Positions 31,914 to 41,411 of a stretch of DNA of 64,000 nt are shown piece after piece; within the stretch, counting starts at the first letter, position 1, and each line of letters begins with the position of its first letter. This DNA comes from Thermoproteus uzoniensis 768-20 (GTDB lineage: Archaea > Thermoproteota > Thermoprotei > Thermoproteales > Thermoproteaceae). A model generated the notes under the pieces. It saw nothing but the letters and a program-made list of their open reading frames with translations, did no database searches and was not told where the DNA came from. The DNA lies in NCBI RefSeq assembly GCF_000193375.1, contig NC_015315.1, positions 1,186,622 through 1,250,621 of the forward strand, read 5' to 3'. The translations under genes and the position numbers were made by a program.

Positions 31914-33149
31914 ATGACCTCGGTGTTGTGGATACTGTTCGACGGAGGCGGGGATAGGCCTAGAAACGGCGCCACGCCTTTCTTCGCGGCGCTGAAGCCC
32001 GTCATAGACAAGCTGGCCTCGCTCGGGTCTTGCGGGATCATGGACCCCATATCGCCGGGGGTGAGGCCCGGCTCCGACACGTCCCACCTGGCCCTCTTCG
32101 GGTACGACCCCTATAGGTACTACACGGGCAGGGGGGCCTTCGAGGCGCTCGGGGCCGGGCTGGAGCTGAGGCCCGGCGACGTGGCTTTCAGGACCAACCT
32201 CGCCACAGTGGACGCCAGGGGCGTGGTCGTCGACAGGAGAGCCGGCAGATACGTGGCGCCCGAGGAGGCGAAGGAAGTGGAGGCGATAATGGCGAGGATA
32301 GGCGAGGAGGTTGAGAGGAAGTTCGGGGTCTCCGTGGTCTACAAGTCGACGGTGGAGCACAGAGGGGTCCTCGTGCTGAGGGGGGCCGTCTCCCACAAGG
32401 TGTCGGACACGGATCCCCACAAGACCGGCGAGCTCGTGAGGCGCTCGCAACCGCTGGAGGACAGCAAGGAGGCGAGGACGGCGGCCGACGTCGTGAACTA
32501 CATATCCGACGCCTTCACGGCGTACTCCAAGGAACTGGAGGCCAATAGGAGGAGGGCGTCGAGGGGCGAGCCTCTGATAAACGCCGTGCTGGTTCGGGGC
32601 GGCGGCTATATGCCGAGCATCGAGCCGCTACGGCAGAGGTACAACGTCAAGGGGGCCGCAATAGCCGGCGTCGCTCTGATAAGAGGGGTGGCGAGAGCCG
32701 TGGGCATGGACCTCTACAGCGCCGAGGGCCTAGGCGGCACTAAGTTCGACAAGTTTGAGGAGGCCGCAAAGCTCGCCGTCGAGCTCCTCAAGAGGTACGA
32801 CCTCGTCTTCCTCCACGTCAAGGGGACCGACAGCGCCAGCCACGACGGCGACTTCAAAGGAAAAGTAGACGTGGTGGAGAGGCTGGACGCCGCCTTGAGG
32901 CCCTACGAGGCCGTTCTCGAGGAGAACTACGTCGTCGTCACGTCCGACCACGCGACTCCCGTATCAGTGAGGGAACACACCGGCGAGCCGGTCCCCATAC
33001 TCCTCTACGGCCCCGACGTGGTTAGAGACGACGTGGCCAAGTTCAGCGAGCTGACCTGCTGGCGCGGCGCGCTCGGCAGGATAAGAGGCATGGACGTCAT
33101 GCCAACCATAGCGAGCTATCTAGGCCTCTCCGAGAAATTCGGCGAATAG
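31914..33149 (+). CDS. apgM: Cofactor-independent phosphoglycerate mutase (archaeal ApgM)
   Basis: The 411-residue enzyme interconverts 3- and 2-phosphoglycerate in glycolysis and gluconeogenesis using two metal ions. Alkaline phosphatase-superfamily motifs are [11 protein letters not shown] at the start, [15 protein letters not shown] near 52-66 with the nucleophilic Ser, [13 protein letters not shown] near 302-314 and [20 protein letters not shown] near 342-361. A TATA-like TTATATAT lies about 25 bp before the ATG. It acts with the phosphohexomutase, RpiA, GAPOR and POR also encoded here. Confidence 0.96.
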   Translation: MTSVLWILFDGGGDRPRNGATPFFAALKPVIDKLASLGSCGIMDPISPGVRPGSDTSHLALFGYDPYRYYTGRGAFEALGAGLELRPGDVAFRTNLATVDARGVVVDRRAGRYVAPEEAKEVEAIMARIGEEVERKFGVSVVYKSTVEHRGVLVLRGAVSHKVSDTDPHKTGELVRRSQPLEDSKEARTAADVVNYISDAFTAYSKELEANRRRASRGEPLINAVLVRGGGYMPSIEPLRQRYNVKGAAIAGVALIRGVARAVGMDLYSAEGLGGTKFDKFEEAAKLAVELLKRYDLVFLHVKGTDSASHDGDFKGKVDVVERLDAALRPYEAVLEENYVVVTSDHATPVSVREHTGEPVPILLYGPDVVRDDVAKFSELTCWRGALGRIRGMDVMPTIASYLGLSEKFGE

Positions 33150-33343
33150 GCGCCGACCCCGATCTCTCAGCAGGTACTAGGCTGAGGCAGGCTTGCGCGG
33201 GCCGTCCGCGTATAGGAGTGCGGCGCCTATAATAAGGCCATGACGTTGTGGATTTGCGGCTCGGCCGCGGGCGGGCCTTTCATCCAGCCGCGCAGACGCG
33301 CGGCGGTCCGACCCGTACAATACCCGCCAGAGGTATTAATCTT

Positions 33344-33874
33344 TTAGAGGTCGGCCAACGTCCTGGCCATTATATAGGCGTCCTCGCCGTCGCTGTAGTA
33401 CCTCGGTATGCGCCCCGCTATTTCGTAGCCGAGCTTCTTGTAGAGCGATATGGCCGGCGTGTTGCTGACCCTGACCTCGAGGAATACCTCCTCCGCGTCG
33501 TAGAACCTCTTCATGGCCTTCATGCCCCTTAACATCATGTTCGTGGCTATCCCGAGCCTCCTCGCGTGGGGGAGGACGCCGATAGACACCACGTGGCCCT
33601 TGTGGGCGGCCTTGCCCTTGTTTATGTAGCTCCAGCCGTACTCCACTCTGTTCATCATATAACCGACCAACTCGCCGTCCATCTCGGCGACTATGAACGC
33701 CTTGGGGAACGACATGTGGTGCTCCACGAAGAACCACTCGGGGTAGTTCTCGGGCAGGACGCGCCTGTTTATCGAAACGACAGAGTTGAGGTCCGCCATC
33801 TTGAACTCGCGCAGGACGTACCTGCGCCCGTCCTTGGCCGTGAACTCCTGGGGGCCCTCGAGGACTATCTCCAT
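33344..33874 (-). CDS. GNAT N-acetyltransferase (RimI/Ard1 type)
   Basis: The 176-residue GNAT enzyme has acetyl-CoA motif A VVSIGVLPHARRLGIATNMML (about 97-117) and motif B LEVRVSNTPAISLYKKLGYEIAG, matching the RimI/Ard1 N-terminal acetyltransferases. In crenarchaea these acetylate many protein N-termini and also Alba. ENYPEWFFVEHH near residue 40 matches the substrate-binding loop. The ATG is about 18 bp from an AT-rich promoter (33887-33897). Confidence 0.92.
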   Translation of the reverse strand: MEIVLEGPQEFTAKDGRRYVLREFKMADLNSVVSINRRVLPENYPEWFFVEHHMSFPKAFIVAEMDGELVGYMMNRVEYGWSYINKGKAAHKGHVVSIGVLPHARRLGIATNMMLRGMKAMKRFYDAEEVFLEVRVSNTPAISLYKKLGYEIAGRIPRYYSDGEDAYIMARTLADL

Positions 33875-33918
33875 CTCGGAGGTCTATATTATATGTTTTT
33901 AAAGACGCCGCCGCGGCT

Positions 33919-35055
33919 CTACGGCGTCGGCCTCTTGAAGCTCTGCGGAGGGCTCCACCCAGCCGCCTTCGAGGCCAACGAGGAGAGGTAGCCGTATATC
34001 CCCCTGTCGCCGCTCCTCCTGGCGGCGTCGACCATGGCCTCCAGAAGCGATATAAGCTCGTCGTAGGTCTTCCTGTCCACGGGGTAGGGGACGCCATCCT
34101 TGCCGCCTACGGCGAAGGAGAACTTAAACGGATCCACGTTGGCGGGGTCGGTCCAGTCCGCGGGGCTTCTGTATATCAGCTCGGCCACGAGGGCGAGGGC
34201 TCTGAGGGTCTTGGGGCCTACCCCCCTATGTAGCAGGAGCTCCTTGAAGCTGGACACGTCCCTGGGCAGAGACTGGGCTAGCCTGCGGGGATCGCCTATC
34301 TCCGACCTAAGCCTCTTGATGTCGACGTAGGGGTGGTAGTACGCGAGGCCCACCAACGTGGTCTGGCCTGTCAGCAACATCAAGTCTCTGGCCACCTTCT
34401 CGGGGCCCGACGAGACGACGTCTAGTATGGCCGATCTGTTCCCCGCGCTCTTCGACGAGGCTAGGTTCAACACGGCGCGTTCCCTCACGCCCACGATCCC
34501 GCTGTGGGGGTCGTCGAAGAAGCGGCCGGTCTCGAGCCAGTGGTACCTCCTCGCCATCCTGGCGGCGGGGTTCATGCCTTGCTGTATCACGGCCCACCTC
34601 CCCCTCTCCGTGACCACGAAGGCGTGGTGGTATATGGAGTAGCCGTCCTGCACGAGCGCGTTGTCCACCTTGGCCGCCAGCCGCGACGCCTCGGCCAGCC
34701 TCGCCCAGTCGAGGCCCCAGCGGTCTGCTATGGACCTCAGCTCGTCGGGCGTCCTCAACGCGGCCGCGCCCTTTCCGCCTGCTATCCTTATGGGCAGATC
34801 GGCCTTCTCCATGGCGTATTTGAGCACCGCCGTCGTCACCGTCGTGCTGCCGCTCGAGTCCCAGTCCATCCCTATGAGGTCGTTCACCGCCTGGAAGAAC
34901 ACGGGGCTGGCCAGCCTGACCAGTATCCCCTCCTCGCCCCAGAGGTCGTACATTATCTTCAAGAGAAGCGTAGAGAGCTTCTTCATCCTGGACAGTAGCC
35001 ACGGCGGGACGTGGCCTGTGTGGAGCGGCAGATCGGCGTAGCCGCTGAGCCTCAC
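33919..35055 (-). CDS. DUF763 family protein
   Basis: I take the GTG at 35055 as the start. It gives 378 residues beginning RLSGYADLPLHTGHVPPWL, the DUF763 N-terminus, and lies 25 bp after a TATA-like GATTTATAG. An upstream frame would add 20 residues before the promoter. Conserved blocks are DWDSSGSTTVTTAVLKYA, DGYSIYHHAFVVT, WAVIQQGMN and HPYVDIKR, with a helix-hairpin-helix-like LLLHRGVGPKTLRALALVAE near 280. The HhH suggests DNA contact; the function is unknown, although some DUF763 proteins have been linked to DNA repair by context. Confidence 0.9.
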   Translation of the reverse strand: MRLSGYADLPLHTGHVPPWLLSRMKKLSTLLLKIMYDLWGEEGILVRLASPVFFQAVNDLIGMDWDSSGSTTVTTAVLKYAMEKADLPIRIAGGKGAAALRTPDELRSIADRWGLDWARLAEASRLAAKVDNALVQDGYSIYHHAFVVTERGRWAVIQQGMNPAARMARRYHWLETGRFFDDPHSGIVGVRERAVLNLASSKSAGNRSAILDVVSSGPEKVARDLMLLTGQTTLVGLAYYHPYVDIKRLRSEIGDPRRLAQSLPRDVSSFKELLLHRGVGPKTLRALALVAELIYRSPADWTDPANVDPFKFSFAVGGKDGVPYPVDRKTYDELISLLEAMVDAARRSGDRGIYGYLSSLASKAAGWSPPQSFKRPTP

Positions 35056-35144
35056 GTAAGTTCTCGGGCCCAGCTCTATAAATCTAGCGGACGGCGCCGG
35101 CCGCCGACGGCGCAAAACGTAAATAGCGATATGTAGCTGGTGCC

Positions 35145-36446
35145 GTGTCGGTCTTCAAGGCCTACGACATACGCGGCGTCTACGGGAAAGACTTAACGCC
35201 CGATGTGGTTAGGCGCATCGGGTACGCCGTTGGCAAGTTCTTCGGCGGCGGGAAGATCCTAATAGGCATGGACGTCCGCACGCACTCCCCCGACGTGTTG
35301 AGGCACCTCGTGGCGGGTCTTTTGCCCGTCGCCGACGTCGAGCTGTTGGGCAACGTCACGACGCCGATGACGCACTTCGCGTCGCGACTGCTCTACGAGC
35401 CGGCGGTCATGATAACGGCCTCCCACAACCCTCCCGAGTACAACGGCCTCAAGGTCATGCACAAGGGCGGCATCGACCTAACCTCTGAGGAGCTCCAGAG
35501 GCTCAAGGAAATGTTGGAGGAGCCGCCCGAGGGGCAGAGAGGGCTCGTCTACGTACAAGACGTCAAGGAGAGGTATTTCCAGTACCTCGAGAACACCTTC
35601 GGCGAGTTCGATATATCTATAGGCTTCGACCCCGCAAACGCCGCAGGCGTGATCCTCCGGCCTCTGCTGAAGCGCCTCTTCAAGAGAGTCTCCGTAATCA
35701 ACGGGAGGCCCGACGGCAGGTTCCCCTCCCACCCGCCGGACCCCGAGAAGCCTGAGAATCTGCGCCAGCTGGCCGAGCTCGTCAAGGCGGAGGGCCTCGA
35801 CGCCGGCGTCGCCCTCGACGGCGACGGAGACCGCGTCGGCTTGGTGACGGCTAAAGGCGACGTGTTTAGGGCCGAGAAGATAGCCTATATGCTGATAAGC
35901 CACTACGCCAAGCCCGGCGACGTGGTGGTCCTCGACGCCACAATGCCCCTATATCTGGAGAGGGTCGCCGAGGAGAGGGGGGTCAAGATAGTGCGCGAGA
36001 GGGTGGGCCACAGCTTCCAGAAGCCTGCCGCCATCAGGAACAACGCGGCCTTCTGGGCCGAGTACAGTGGCCACGTAGGCTTTAGGGAGCACTACTACTT
36101 CGACGACGGGATATACACGGCGCTTAAAGTCCTCGACGTGGCCAGAGGCATAGGCAAGACGCTCGACGACCTCCTCGCCGAGGCCCCCAAGATCTACGAG
36201 GAGCGGATAGACATAAGGGTCGACGACCAGAGGAAGGTGATGGAGAAGGTCAGGAGCTCCGCCAGATCCATAGGCGGGGCCGAGATATATGAAATAGACG
36301 GCGTGGATATCAGGTTCAGAGACGGCGGAAGGCTGTTGATTAGGCCGAGCAACACAGAGCCTCTGATCAGAGTGAAGATCGAGGCCGGAAGCCCCGCCCA
36401 GCTCGGCAACTTAAGGGAGAGGCTGGGATCGCTCGGGCTCGCCTGA
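35145..36446 (+). CDS. manB: Phosphomannomutase / phosphoglucomutase
   Basis: The 433-residue alpha-D-phosphohexomutase has the phosphoserine loop TASHNPPEYNGLK (about 87-99), metal loop DGDGDRVG (about 225-232), a sugar-specificity loop near AEYSGH and the phosphate-binding RPSNTEPLIRVKIE at the end. Archaeal members often use both mannose and glucose phosphates, feeding glycan synthesis and glycogen turnover. The GTG start follows an AT-rich stretch. The next gene is a membrane glycosyltransferase, which would use activated sugars made from its product. Confidence 0.95.
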   Translation: MSVFKAYDIRGVYGKDLTPDVVRRIGYAVGKFFGGGKILIGMDVRTHSPDVLRHLVAGLLPVADVELLGNVTTPMTHFASRLLYEPAVMITASHNPPEYNGLKVMHKGGIDLTSEELQRLKEMLEEPPEGQRGLVYVQDVKERYFQYLENTFGEFDISIGFDPANAAGVILRPLLKRLFKRVSVINGRPDGRFPSHPPDPEKPENLRQLAELVKAEGLDAGVALDGDGDRVGLVTAKGDVFRAEKIAYMLISHYAKPGDVVVLDATMPLYLERVAEERGVKIVRERVGHSFQKPAAIRNNAAFWAEYSGHVGFREHYYFDDGIYTALKVLDVARGIGKTLDDLLAEAPKIYEERIDIRVDDQRKVMEKVRSSARSIGGAEIYEIDGVDIRFRDGGRLLIRPSNTEPLIRVKIEAGSPAQLGNLRERLGSLGLA

Positions 36447-36522
36447 CGCCGGCTTTCTCGCGAACGCGGAGCCCGCCTCAGAGATCTCGGAAAAGGAATT
36501 ATAAGAGGCCGTAGTTGTCACC

Positions 36523-38118
36523 GTGGATCCGCTGTACGGTAACATCAGCATCATTACTATTATACCCAACGTATCTAGTTATCTTCATAATATTTCATTA
36601 TATTTTAGAAATATTAGTAAATATTCATCAAATATAAGCTCAAATATTATTACATGTATAAATTCAAGTCAGTTCGTGGAGGGCTGCCGAGGCCCCTCGG
36701 CGCCTTCCATGACCTCCTCCGATATTTTTATCATATATTTTATTTATTCTATTTTATTGTTTTTCGATTTAATATTAATTATACAATTTATTATATATTT
36801 CAGAAAAGTAGCGAGGGGGGCGCCGCGCCGGTCTCCGCCCAAATCGGCGTCCGCCGATCCGCCGCCGATATCTTTCATAGTGCCCGTAAAGAACGAGCCG
36901 CTGGAGGTAATAGCCGCCATGCTGACCCGATTCTCCGACGTGGACTACCCCCGCGATCTGTTTGAGGTGCTCATCGTGTCCGACGACGAGCCGGACTACT
37001 TCGCGAAGATCAAGACGTTGGTAGACGCGTTGGCGAGGGAGCTCGGGATCGACGCGCGCGCCGTCAGGAGGACCGGCGGCGGGAAGTTCAGAGGGTCTGC
37101 GTTTAACTGGGCCGCCGAGGTGGCCAAGTACGACGTACTGGCGTTTCTCGACGTAGACAGCAAGCTCCCCAGGGATATAGCCAGGAGGATAGCCGGGGCT
37201 GTTGACGAGAGGACTCTGCTGTTTCTGGGCTGGGACGGCTACATCTCGCTCTTCACCAAGCTCGGGAAGCTTCTGAAATTCGTCTATAAGTACTTCCTGC
37301 TCTACGGCGCCTACCTCGGCCGCGCCTTGTCTGGCGACGTGTTGCTCGCGTTGGGGTCGGGCATAGCCTTGAGGAGGGACCTACTCCGTAGGGCAGGCGG
37401 GTTCTGCGACTGCGTGGCGGACGACTACGATATCTCGTTGAAGGTCCTGCTGGCGGGCGGCCGCATAGTCTACGACGGCGGCGCCCCCATCATGGTGGAG
37501 GTACCGTCGACGTACTTCGCGTTTAGGAAACAGTTCGCGAGGTGGGTCTTCAACTCCTCGTACATACTGCGCAGGTATCTGGTCAAGGTCCTCAGATCCG
37601 ACCTCCCGCTCAGAAGCAAGCTCAGCATCTTGCTCAACGTGGCGCAGCACCCGCTTCTGGTGACCACGGCCGTGTTCCTGCCCGTGGTGGGCCTCGCCGC
37701 GGCCTACACAGGCTATATCATACCGCCGCTTCCCGTGGCGATTCTGGAGGCGGCCCTCGCAGTAGCCACCGCGGTGCTCCTCAGATACGTCGTGGCCCTC
37801 GCGAGGAGGGAGGGCTACAGCCTCGCCGAGTCGCTCGCCATAGCGGCGCAGAACGGGATCATCTCCCTCATGATAAACATAACGGCGTTTGTGTACATGC
37901 TGATGGGCTTCTTCCGGAGCTCGATAACGTGGAGGGTGACGCCCAAGGGCTCGAGCCAGCTGGCGTTTAGGGAGAACTTCGCGCCCGAGCTGATCTACAC
38001 AGCCGCAGTGGCCGCCGTATTTGTCTGGGCCCTCCTGGCACATATGTGGATATTTGCGCTGAGTGCGTTGTCGCTCCTGGCCGTCCTCCTGTACGGGTTC
38101 TACCTAATTACGGGCTAG
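36523..38118 (+). CDS. Membrane glycosyltransferase (GT2) with sequon-rich N-terminus
   Basis: The 531-residue enzyme has a membrane helix at about 68-93, a GT2 catalytic domain at about 115-340 and at least four C-terminal helices. Catalytic motifs are ISFIVPVKNEP, FLDVDSK (DxD), the acceptor Asp in CDCVADDYDISLK and a QxxRW-like QFARW. This is the cellulose/hyaluronan synthase-like processive layout. The first 50 residues are unusual: six N-x-S sequons, four of them at 7-residue steps, coded by very AT-rich DNA. GTG is chosen because TATA is about 24 bp upstream. The product could be a surface polysaccharide or glycolipid. Confidence 0.88.
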   Translation: MDPLYGNISIITIIPNVSSYLHNISLYFRNISKYSSNISSNIITCINSSQFVEGCRGPSAPSMTSSDIFIIYFIYSILLFFDLILIIQFIIYFRKVARGAPRRSPPKSASADPPPISFIVPVKNEPLEVIAAMLTRFSDVDYPRDLFEVLIVSDDEPDYFAKIKTLVDALARELGIDARAVRRTGGGKFRGSAFNWAAEVAKYDVLAFLDVDSKLPRDIARRIAGAVDERTLLFLGWDGYISLFTKLGKLLKFVYKYFLLYGAYLGRALSGDVLLALGSGIALRRDLLRRAGGFCDCVADDYDISLKVLLAGGRIVYDGGAPIMVEVPSTYFAFRKQFARWVFNSSYILRRYLVKVLRSDLPLRSKLSILLNVAQHPLLVTTAVFLPVVGLAAAYTGYIIPPLPVAILEAALAVATAVLLRYVVALARREGYSLAESLAIAAQNGIISLMINITAFVYMLMGFFRSSITWRVTPKGSSQLAFRENFAPELIYTAAVAAVFVWALLAHMWIFALSALSLLAVLLYGFYLITG

Positions 38119-38156
38119 CGTCTCCGCCGCACTGTTGAGGACGGGCGAGCCGGCGA

Positions 38157-39602
38157 TCACTGGCCGAGCTCCCTCCTGGCGACGATCGGGAACGGTATCA
38201 CGTCCTTTATAGACTCGGCGCCTGTCGCTATCATGGCCAGGCGGTCTATGCCTATCCCTATGCCGCCGGTCGGAGGCATGCCGAAGGATAGGTCCTCCAC
38301 GAAGTCGTAGTCCAGAGGATGCGCCTCGTCTTTGGGGAACAGCTCCTCCTCTCTCTTGAAGAACTCGTACTGCTTTACGGGGTCGTTGAGCTCCGTGTAG
38401 GCGTTGGCCAGCTCGTGCCCGCCCGCGAAGGCCTCGAACCTCTCGACGAGGCCCGGCTTCTCCCTATGCGGCTTGCATAGAGGCGTCGACTCCTCAGGGT
38501 AGTCGTAGACGAAGGTGGGCTGGACGAGCTTCTTCTCGACCAGCTTCTCGAAGAGCTTGACGAGGGCTATCCCTCTGTTGTACGCCTTCAGAGGCACTTG
38601 CAGCGCCCTCAGCCTGTCCTTTATCTCGTCGTCGGTGAGCTTGTCCGGGTCGACGCCGCCGAACTCCCTCAACGCGTCGTACAGCGTTATTCTCCTCCAC
38701 GGAGGGGAGAAGTTTATGGTCGACTCGCCGTACTTAACCACGGCGGTCCCCAAGGCGGCTTGGAGCGCCTCGTAGGTAGTCTCCTCCATGAGCCTCATCA
38801 TGTCGTTGTAGTCCGCGTATGCCTGGTAGGCCTCTAGGGACCAGAACTCGGGGTTGTGCAAGGCGTCTATGTCCTCGTTGCGGAACTGGGGGCCTATCTC
38901 GAAGACCCGCGAAAAGCCCGCGATTATATAGCGCTTGAGGTAGAGCTCCGGCGATATCCTGAGGTACCAGTCCTCGTCTATGGCCCATATATGCGTCGTG
39001 AAGGGCCTGGCGGCGGCCCCGCCGTATATCGGCTGGAGCACCGGCGTGGGTATCTCGACGAAGCCGCGGCGCCAGAAGGCCTCGCGGAACGCCTGTATTA
39101 GACGGGCCCTCGTGTAGATCCTCCACCTCAGCTGTATGTCCAAAACCATGGAGACGGCGCGGTGGCGCATGTAGAAGGGGGATCCCCTATCCACCTTGCC
39201 CCACTCCGGAAGGGACTGGACGGCCTTAGCCAGAAGAAACAGCCTCTCGGCCTTCACGGCGTAGTCCCCCCTCTGCGTCTTCACCAACGCGCCGGACGCC
39301 CCGACGTAGTCCCCCCTCCATATATACTCCAGGAGAGGCTCCTTGGGGTCCACCATTATCTGGAACCTCGCCCCGTCCTCGTAGAGGTCTATAAAGACCA
39401 CGTTGGGATGGCGCCTTATGTCCGTGGCCCTGCCGGCGGTGGTCACCGTGGATCCCACCCAAGGATCCAGAAGCGCCTGCCTCCTCAGCTCGTTTAAGGT
39501 CTTGACGCTGTGCGTTATCTTGAAGCTGTGGGGATACGGCTCGACGCCGGCGCCCCTAAGGCTCTGGATCAATTTACGCCACTCGGCGACCTTGGAGTCC
39601 AT
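38157..39602 (-). CDS. lysS: Lysyl-tRNA synthetase, class II
   Basis: The 481-residue class II enzyme has an N-terminal OB anticodon-binding domain (about 40-140) and then catalytic motif 1 (FREAFWRRGFVEIPTPVLQP), motif 2 (FEIGPQFRNEDIDALHNPEF) and motif 3 (GIGIGIDRLAMI). Many archaea use the unrelated class I enzyme, so class II in this lineage is a useful marker. ATG 39602 follows a TATA-like ATTTTTATAG by 21 bp and is preferred to a TTG six bases upstream. Confidence 0.95.
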   Translation of the reverse strand: MDSKVAEWRKLIQSLRGAGVEPYPHSFKITHSVKTLNELRRQALLDPWVGSTVTTAGRATDIRRHPNVVFIDLYEDGARFQIMVDPKEPLLEYIWRGDYVGASGALVKTQRGDYAVKAERLFLLAKAVQSLPEWGKVDRGSPFYMRHRAVSMVLDIQLRWRIYTRARLIQAFREAFWRRGFVEIPTPVLQPIYGGAAARPFTTHIWAIDEDWYLRISPELYLKRYIIAGFSRVFEIGPQFRNEDIDALHNPEFWSLEAYQAYADYNDMMRLMEETTYEALQAALGTAVVKYGESTINFSPPWRRITLYDALREFGGVDPDKLTDDEIKDRLRALQVPLKAYNRGIALVKLFEKLVEKKLVQPTFVYDYPEESTPLCKPHREKPGLVERFEAFAGGHELANAYTELNDPVKQYEFFKREEELFPKDEAHPLDYDFVEDLSFGMPPTGGIGIGIDRLAMIATGAESIKDVIPFPIVARRELGQ

Positions 39603-39754
39603 GGCCAATCGAGAGCCCCTATAAAAATCTGGATAGGCCCAAGAGCCGAGCGGCCATCGATATATAATAAATTATCAACTAAAAATGATATATCAATTGA
39701 GCTACAGTAAAGAAAAATACCTAAAAGGCCGTATTTATTATGGTCCATCTTAAT

Positions 39755-39883
39755 ATGAAGCTGGTTGCGTATGCCTTAATTTCCATAGGCCTTATCTTGA
39801 TCACCGCCCTACACGAACGACATGATCTTCATGGCCACCGATTGTGTAAATTGTACGGACTTCAGGTGAGGTATGGCAACTAG
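39755..39883 (+). CDS. Possible small membrane peptide
   Basis: ATG 39755 follows a TATA-like GTATTTATT by about 20 bp and opens 42 codons beginning MKLVAYALISIGLILITAL, a clear signal or membrane segment. It then runs into His/Arg-rich sequence and overlaps the next gene. A one-base shift after ITAL gives YTNDMIFMATDCVNCTDFR and a TGA just before the next ATG, which reads more like a secreted peptide. A frameshifted or mis-sequenced tiny gene is possible. Confidence 0.35.
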   Translation: MKLVAYALISIGLILITALHERHDLHGHRLCKLYGLQVRYGN

Positions 39884-40868
39884 GGTATTTCTTGCGTTAC
39901 TCCTATTGTTATCGGCCGCCTTGGTATCGGCGATGATCGTATTTACCAATTTCGAGAGCGAGAAGCTGGGCAACCTTAGTCTAGCCTATGTATTGATACA
40001 GATACCTGGCAGGGAGGTCAAAATAGATGGATGCGTGCTATATGTGGTCAATATTATGAACAGCACTGTACAGCAGATGAATGCCCGCTCGGCCAATATA
40101 AGCTCGGCCGAGGAAAGATATCTGAAGAGCTGGGCCGGCGAGTTCGGCGTCGACGTGTGGCCCTCCATCGAGGAGGAGCTGAGGGCGGCCAACTACAGCG
40201 GCCCGCTAAGCTTCGACGACCCGAACAGCCCGGCGAGCGAGGCGCTGGCGAGGTCCAGTAGGTGGGCCCACGAGGCCCTGACCCTGGCCCGAGAGGTGGA
40301 GGGCACGTTGGCCGGGGCCGGCATCCGCGGCGTCTCGGTGTCGGTGTACGTAGATCGGGGAGTTATCCTCGTCGACGTCCCGGCCGAGATAAGGAGGGGG
40401 CCGGAGCAACTGGCCCGCGTCAAGGCCTTGCTCGGCCCGATTCTCGAAAAGTACAGAGGCCTCAAGGTGCTGGTGCTCCTATTCGTGGTAGAGACGCCGA
40501 ACCCGTTGCCCAGCTCCATCAACGTCACAGAGTTCAGGTCTATAATAGAGGGGCTTTACCGGGAGCGGGGCATCTCGATAAAGGACCCGCTCTCTATATT
40601 TATCGGGATACACGGCAATATATACCTATTGGAGACCGACGACGACATAGGCCTCCTCAGAGAGCTCGTCAACAAGACCGTCGAGAGGTTCGGCGTGTGC
40701 CCCAACGGCTCGGCGATTTATTTCGACGTGGAGCAAGACATCGTAAGACCCGCCGGCTATAGAATTGCGTGGAGGTACGCCGTGTTGGAGCTGGCAGGCC
40801 TAGCCATGATCGTCGCCGGATCCACATACCTCGCCACTAGAGCGCTGAGGAAAAGGCGGGCGGCGTAG
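39873..40868 (+). CDS. Membrane-anchored extracytoplasmic protein, unknown
   Basis: The 331-residue protein has an N-terminal signal/anchor (FLALLLLLSAALVSAMIVF) and a C-terminal membrane helix (about 305-324) followed by RALRKRRAA. The 280-residue domain between them lies outside, with several sequons and Cys near residues 55 and 275. Alternating strands and helices (VSVSVYVDRGVILVDVPAEIRR, KVLVLLFVVETPNPLPSS) suggest a ferredoxin-like or BON-like repeat fold. No family is recognised. The short leader ORF upstream probably belongs to the same transcript. Confidence 0.7.
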   Translation: MATRVFLALLLLLSAALVSAMIVFTNFESEKLGNLSLAYVLIQIPGREVKIDGCVLYVVNIMNSTVQQMNARSANISSAEERYLKSWAGEFGVDVWPSIEEELRAANYSGPLSFDDPNSPASEALARSSRWAHEALTLAREVEGTLAGAGIRGVSVSVYVDRGVILVDVPAEIRRGPEQLARVKALLGPILEKYRGLKVLVLLFVVETPNPLPSSINVTEFRSIIEGLYRERGISIKDPLSIFIGIHGNIYLLETDDDIGLLRELVNKTVERFGVCPNGSAIYFDVEQDIVRPAGYRIAWRYAVLELAGLAMIVAGSTYLATRALRKRRAA

Positions 40869-40907
40869 CCGGTCAGGATCGCTATATATACCGGGATTTT
40901 TTGGGAC

Positions 40908-41411
40908 ATGTTGGTCGGAGTGGTCTCGGACAGCCACGACAACGTGGACGCTATAAGGCGCGCCGCCCGCCTCTTTAAGGATAGGGGGGTCGAGCTGGTG
41001 ATTCACGCGGGGGATTGGGTCGCGCCCTTCAGCGCCAAGGCCTTGAGGGAGGCGTTGGGCGACGGCGTGAGGGTCGTGGGCGTTTGGGGCAACAACGAGG
41101 GGGAGCTCCTCTATTTCCAGAAAGTCGCCTCTCAGTTCGGCGTGGAGATTTTGGGCTACGCCGGCGTGGTGGAGGCCGACGGGAGGAGGATCGGCGTGTA
41201 TCACGGCACGTCGGATCTGCTTACGGAGGCAATGATAAGGTCGGGCATGTTCGACGTAGTCGTCTACGGCCACACCCATAGGGTCGACGTGAGGCGCGTC
41301 GGGCGGACTCTCGTGGTGAACCCGGGCGAGCTCTGCGGCTATCTGACCGGCAGGAGGACCGCCGCCGTTCTGGATACGGCCGGGCTGGAGGCCGAGGTAG
41401 TCGACGTATGA
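40908..41411 (+). CDS. YfcE/MJ0936-type metallophosphodiesterase
   Basis: The 167-residue calcineurin-like enzyme shows all metal ligands: VVSDSHDN (D-x-H), HAGDWV (GD), VWGNNEG (GNN/E), VYHGTS (GH-like) and VYGHTHR (GHTH). MJ0936 and YfcE are phosphodiesterases active on artificial substrates with Mn or Ni; the natural substrate is unknown. A TATA-like CTATATATAC is about 22 bp before the ATG. It overlaps the LysE-type exporter by 4 bp. Confidence 0.93.
   Translation: MLVGVVSDSHDNVDAIRRAARLFKDRGVELVIHAGDWVAPFSAKALREALGDGVRVVGVWGNNEGELLYFQKVASQFGVEILGYAGVVEADGRRIGVYHGTSDLLTEAMIRSGMFDVVVYGHTHRVDVRRVGRTLVVNPGELCGYLTGRRTAAVLDTAGLEAEVVDV

Noticed and set aside
33150-33343. C-box-like ATGACG and a GC-rich palindromic stretch before the acetyltransferase gene
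   Set aside because: No D box within 60 nt and the TATA-like stretch is too close; no sRNA is supported.
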